The notes beneath the pieces are model-generated. The model searched no databases, was not told the origin of the DNA, and saw only the letters and a program-made list of their open reading frames with translations. A program made the translations under genes and the position numbers. A stretch of DNA of 64,000 bases from JBCCFW01 sp039029535. GTDB taxonomy: Bacteria > Acidobacteriota > JBCCFW01. Below are positions 62,101 through 64,000 of the stretch, in pieces (the first letter of the stretch is position 1; each line of letters opens with the position of its first letter). The stretch is from positions 1 through 64,000 of the forward strand of contig JBCCFW010000005.1 of the NCBI GenBank assembly GCA_039029535.1, given 5' to 3'.

Positions 62101-62664
62101 CAGCAATGAGGTGACGGTCTCGAGCTCGGCCACGTGTGCCTGCACGACGAAGCGCGCCTGCTCTCCTGGACGGACCGACCGGGAGGCCAGCTTCGACACC
62201 ACCGACGCCCAGTCCGGAAGCGCGGCGTCCACCGACTCGGCCACGGCGTCGACGTCCTCACCGCGGTGCACGGTGGCCGCGATCAGGTACGAGTCGCCGA
62301 CGGGCGTCTCGAGGAGCGCGAGCAGCTCGGGTGAGATCTTCTCTTCTGGCGAGTACTCGCTCAGCTCCGCGACACCGGGCACGCGGGCCAGCTCTGGCGA
62401 CACCTCGTCATGGGCTCGGACCAGGAACCGCCCATCGGGCAGCTCCCCCAGGACGGCACCCCCGACGCCGAGATGGGCGGACAGGTCCCGTACCCAGGCT
62501 CGGTCGGCCCGACCCTCGGGTCGGACCAACCAGTAGTCGCCGTCGCGGGACGAGGACACGACGCAGGCCGACTCGGCCATGGCCGCACTGGGAAACGAGA
62601 GAAGACTCGTCGAGACAATGGACAGCAGTGCCGGGACGATTGCCCAGCGGAAACGATGCAGCAT
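59116..62664 (-). CDS. Secreted subtilisin-like (S8) serine protease
   Basis: A 1182-residue protein. ATG 62664 behind AAGGAGGG gives a signal peptide ending in A-M-A near residue 30. A prodomain region (about 35-200) precedes the catalytic domain: Asp252 in I-G-I-L-D-R-G-F-E, His336 in T-N-H-G-L-F-S-A-Q, Asn499 or Asn500 in F-S-A-G-N-N-G and Ser577 in L-N-G-T-S-A-T-S-P. The remaining 600 residues are beta-rich, probably jelly-roll or P-domain-like, and contain many Cys. It is likely exported and degrades or processes extracellular protein. The catalytic residue assignment is by motif and needs alignment. Confidence 0.88.
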   Translation of the reverse strand: MLHRFRWAIVPALLSIVSTSLLSFPSAAMAESACVVSSSRDGDYWLVRPEGRADRAWVRDLSAHLGVGGAVLGELPDGRFLVRAHDEVSPELARVPGVAELSEYSPEEKISPELLALLETPVGDSYLIAATVHRGEDVDAVAESVDAALPDWASVVSKLASRSVRPGEQARFVVQAHVAELETVTSLLAETEGVSWAEPWDAPSLQAPSNEAVAWHQTGEALLPSGDSEHDQHAKLFANGIFGVDQVIGILDRGFESSAHCQMRYGPNDDDVRPAVQVLEPTELPMVYPDRKVIASVRLEALEGDDCTYDGVSFVLDKDQDGIVDAAMPSFINTNHGLFSAQAAAADDHYVLAGRAGERLDDPLDDESAFSRAHPNNDMVVPSDDAIDHHDRGDGMAPGAQLFFQDALPERKQFASLTVPIEDRPTATLPCHYSYPDIITQAYRVDSRLRVHNNSWGTGLHSTGPEGLGLDVHYHSNCADFDREAWRLRDMLFTFSAGNNGLLLREAHLKSGISVGMSNRTVFDVFPEVVEDLCICTNSGRGPGHGHRIKPELTARLPRGRGQFSCASPDADLNGTSATSPVLAGLAALVREYFVEGFYPGGGRGSSMGFSPTNALLKAVLVNSARNLTGPNTGDVAGVGTARPTHGQGWGRPVLDDTLFFAGDPTQPAPNPPASPSESVGERSFMLVLNDVPNGTQAMNLKDGRESIVDDYHPAITEGEVHEYEVHVKGGENLHVTLAWSDPPPPVMNGYWLSGDDPVLCNDLDLEVITPSGFVLRPNPGKSSQDPNRLWKHGYSELGSSRCNSHDPDCQCLLEYLLPQKDEGEGDFCQFQTRDRYNTVENVFLTTGDGGLEPGRYRIRVIGFDFSAGEHDGAGSPVVMPAWPDLVQDDEGLCSPDPLTDPDPLAYDCITEDRQGYALVVSGDVASANGHPYFTQSSYECGEEAVIQMRLADWPFNVVPVQVESLDPADSCEPGPWTVSLFRVDGFLFESQPLVLEDCHGPNVFSLNVLDDTDLKVSFDLLGRESSGTTRYRCRDVSLHDVQAFAGSMATGPCIGGTTPFTFSPGSCGAIQVTVQSEGPIKPGSLVGTLHPVHDDLAHPGTVVQFNEIFGTGLYRATFDGVYVFPGLICDELLPERRYADAGDTPIDEMRFRVELWEQHLISPPLPGFRDRIWFDLPITCP

Positions 62665-62782
62665 CGTTCTCCCTCCTTTGCTGCTGAAACCATGGCCCCC
62701 GGTCAACTGATTTTCAAGTTCCGTACCCTAGCCCTAGCGAGGCCTGGCACGGAGCTCCGGGGGCCTCCTCGGCAGGACGTGA

Positions 62783-63349
62783 CTACCCGAAGACGCTCTC
62801 GAGGTCGGCGAGCACGGCCTGCTCCTCGTCCGACACCTTGTTGCCGAGACCGAGGAAGCCACCGGCGGCTTCGGCCACGGAGCGGGCCTTGCCGAGGACG
62901 GCGTCACGGAGAGCGTTGCGCTCGGCCGGCTCCATCGATTCGGCGAGCGAGGTGACGTAGTCCTTCCAGGCCGAGCGGAGCTCGCCGCCGGGCTGCGTGT
63001 CCAGCCAAGCCTCGAGCATCCCGCGGGCTGGGGCGTCGCCGCCGAGACCTGAGGAGTCAGCGGCCTTGAGGATGGCGTCGCGCTCGTTGCCGTCGAGCTT
63101 GCCGTCGGCCCACGCGACCTCGACCAGCGGCACCAGGCTCATGGCCGCGACCGTGTCGGCCGCCACGCCCAGGCTCTCCAGGCGGTCGAGCACCGCCGCA
63201 TCTTCGATTCCGGAGGCCTCCGCGAGTGCCTCCCTGGCCTGCTTGGCCTCCAGCTTCGCCTTGAGCTGCTGGCGAGCCTTCTCCTCCTGCTTGGCGAAGA
63301 AGGACTCCTCGAGGGCCTTGCGGCGGTCTGCAAACGCGTCATCACTCAT
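62783..63349 (-). CDS. TerB-like (tellurite-resistance fold) protein
   Basis: A 188-residue protein starting at ATG 63349. The first 60 residues are a charged helix (F-F-A-K-Q-E-E-K-A-R-Q-Q-L-K). Residues 75-185 have V-P-L-V-E-V-A-W-A-D-G-K-L-D-G-N-E-R-D-A-I-L and a second W-K-D-Y-V region, the paired acidic D-G-x-x-x-x-x-E motif of TerB/YfgJ-type all-helical metal-binding domains. The function of such proteins in most bacteria is unknown. Its start and that of the HIT gene are divergent, with 94 bp between. Confidence 0.75.
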   Translation of the reverse strand: MSDDAFADRRKALEESFFAKQEEKARQQLKAKLEAKQAREALAEASGIEDAAVLDRLESLGVAADTVAAMSLVPLVEVAWADGKLDGNERDAILKAADSSGLGGDAPARGMLEAWLDTQPGGELRSAWKDYVTSLAESMEPAERNALRDAVLGKARSVAEAAGGFLGLGNKVSDEEQAVLADLESVFG

Positions 63350-63412
63350 GGCGCTGAACTCCGGATGGTGGGTGCGAGCCGGCATTGTACCGCCTGCCCC
63401 GGGCCACGTTGA

Positions 63413-64000
<588 letters not shown>

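Overview
The window is GC-rich, almost fully coding, and looks chromosomal. It has no rRNA or tRNA genes, phage genes or transposases that I can see. The gene content suggests an envelope-rich, probably Gram-negative bacterium of the Planctomycetota or Myxococcota kind. The main clues are a Sigma70_ECF-type sigma factor overlapping a Ser/Thr kinase-WD40 gene, three multidomain Ser/Thr kinases with different C-termini (WD40, formylglycine-enzyme-like, NB-ATPase/TPR), and many secreted proteins without close families. The taxonomic call is an inference. One gene, a WhiB-like (Wbl) regulator at 21102, is otherwise a hallmark of Actinobacteria.

Layout. 1-5813: a partial secreted protein with a duplicated domain, a YkgJ-type cysteine-cluster protein, and two paralogous secreted beta-helix proteins that flank a TlpA-like thioredoxin protein and a small SelW-like selenoprotein with an in-frame UGA. 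5839-9186: a VOC protein, an RDD membrane protein, a VapBC toxin-antitoxin pair and a small secreted protein. 9236-13142: a DJ-1/PfpI protein carrying an in-frame 181-bp foldback insertion, then a SNF2 helicase. 13228-20771: a secreted beta-helix protein, a HerA/FtsK-like ATPase, a DUF234-type ATPase behind a palindromic operator, and two secreted proteins. 21102-27657: the Wbl protein, the ECF sigma factor, the WD40 kinase and a large secreted peptidase-G2-like protein. 27705-38278: a DUF4340 protein, a kinase-FGE fusion with a secreted neighbour, an SRPBCC protein, an MtaB-like methylthiotransferase, an NhaP antiporter, an FmdB zinc ribbon, a secreted protein and a methyltransferase.

38280-47279: after one membrane protein comes the most unusual feature, a 14-gene minus-strand run of small membrane proteins. 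Most have an N-terminal zinc ribbon, and all have one membrane segment and a beta-sandwich domain resembling FxLYD. They fall into five sequence types (here A to E) that recur in the same order three times: A-B-D-E, A-B-C-D-E, A-B-C-D-E. Most stops and starts overlap, so this looks like a tandemly triplicated operon whose products may form a hetero-oligomeric envelope complex. Its function is unknown to me.

47358-64000: a divergent LigD/Ku end-joining pair, a MerR-TPR protein, an ABC-type permease with a DsbD-N-like partner, BioY, a DEDDh exonuclease, a giant kinase/NB-ATPase/TPR regulator, a subtilase, a TerB-like protein, a HIT protein and the first 48 codons of adenylate kinase.
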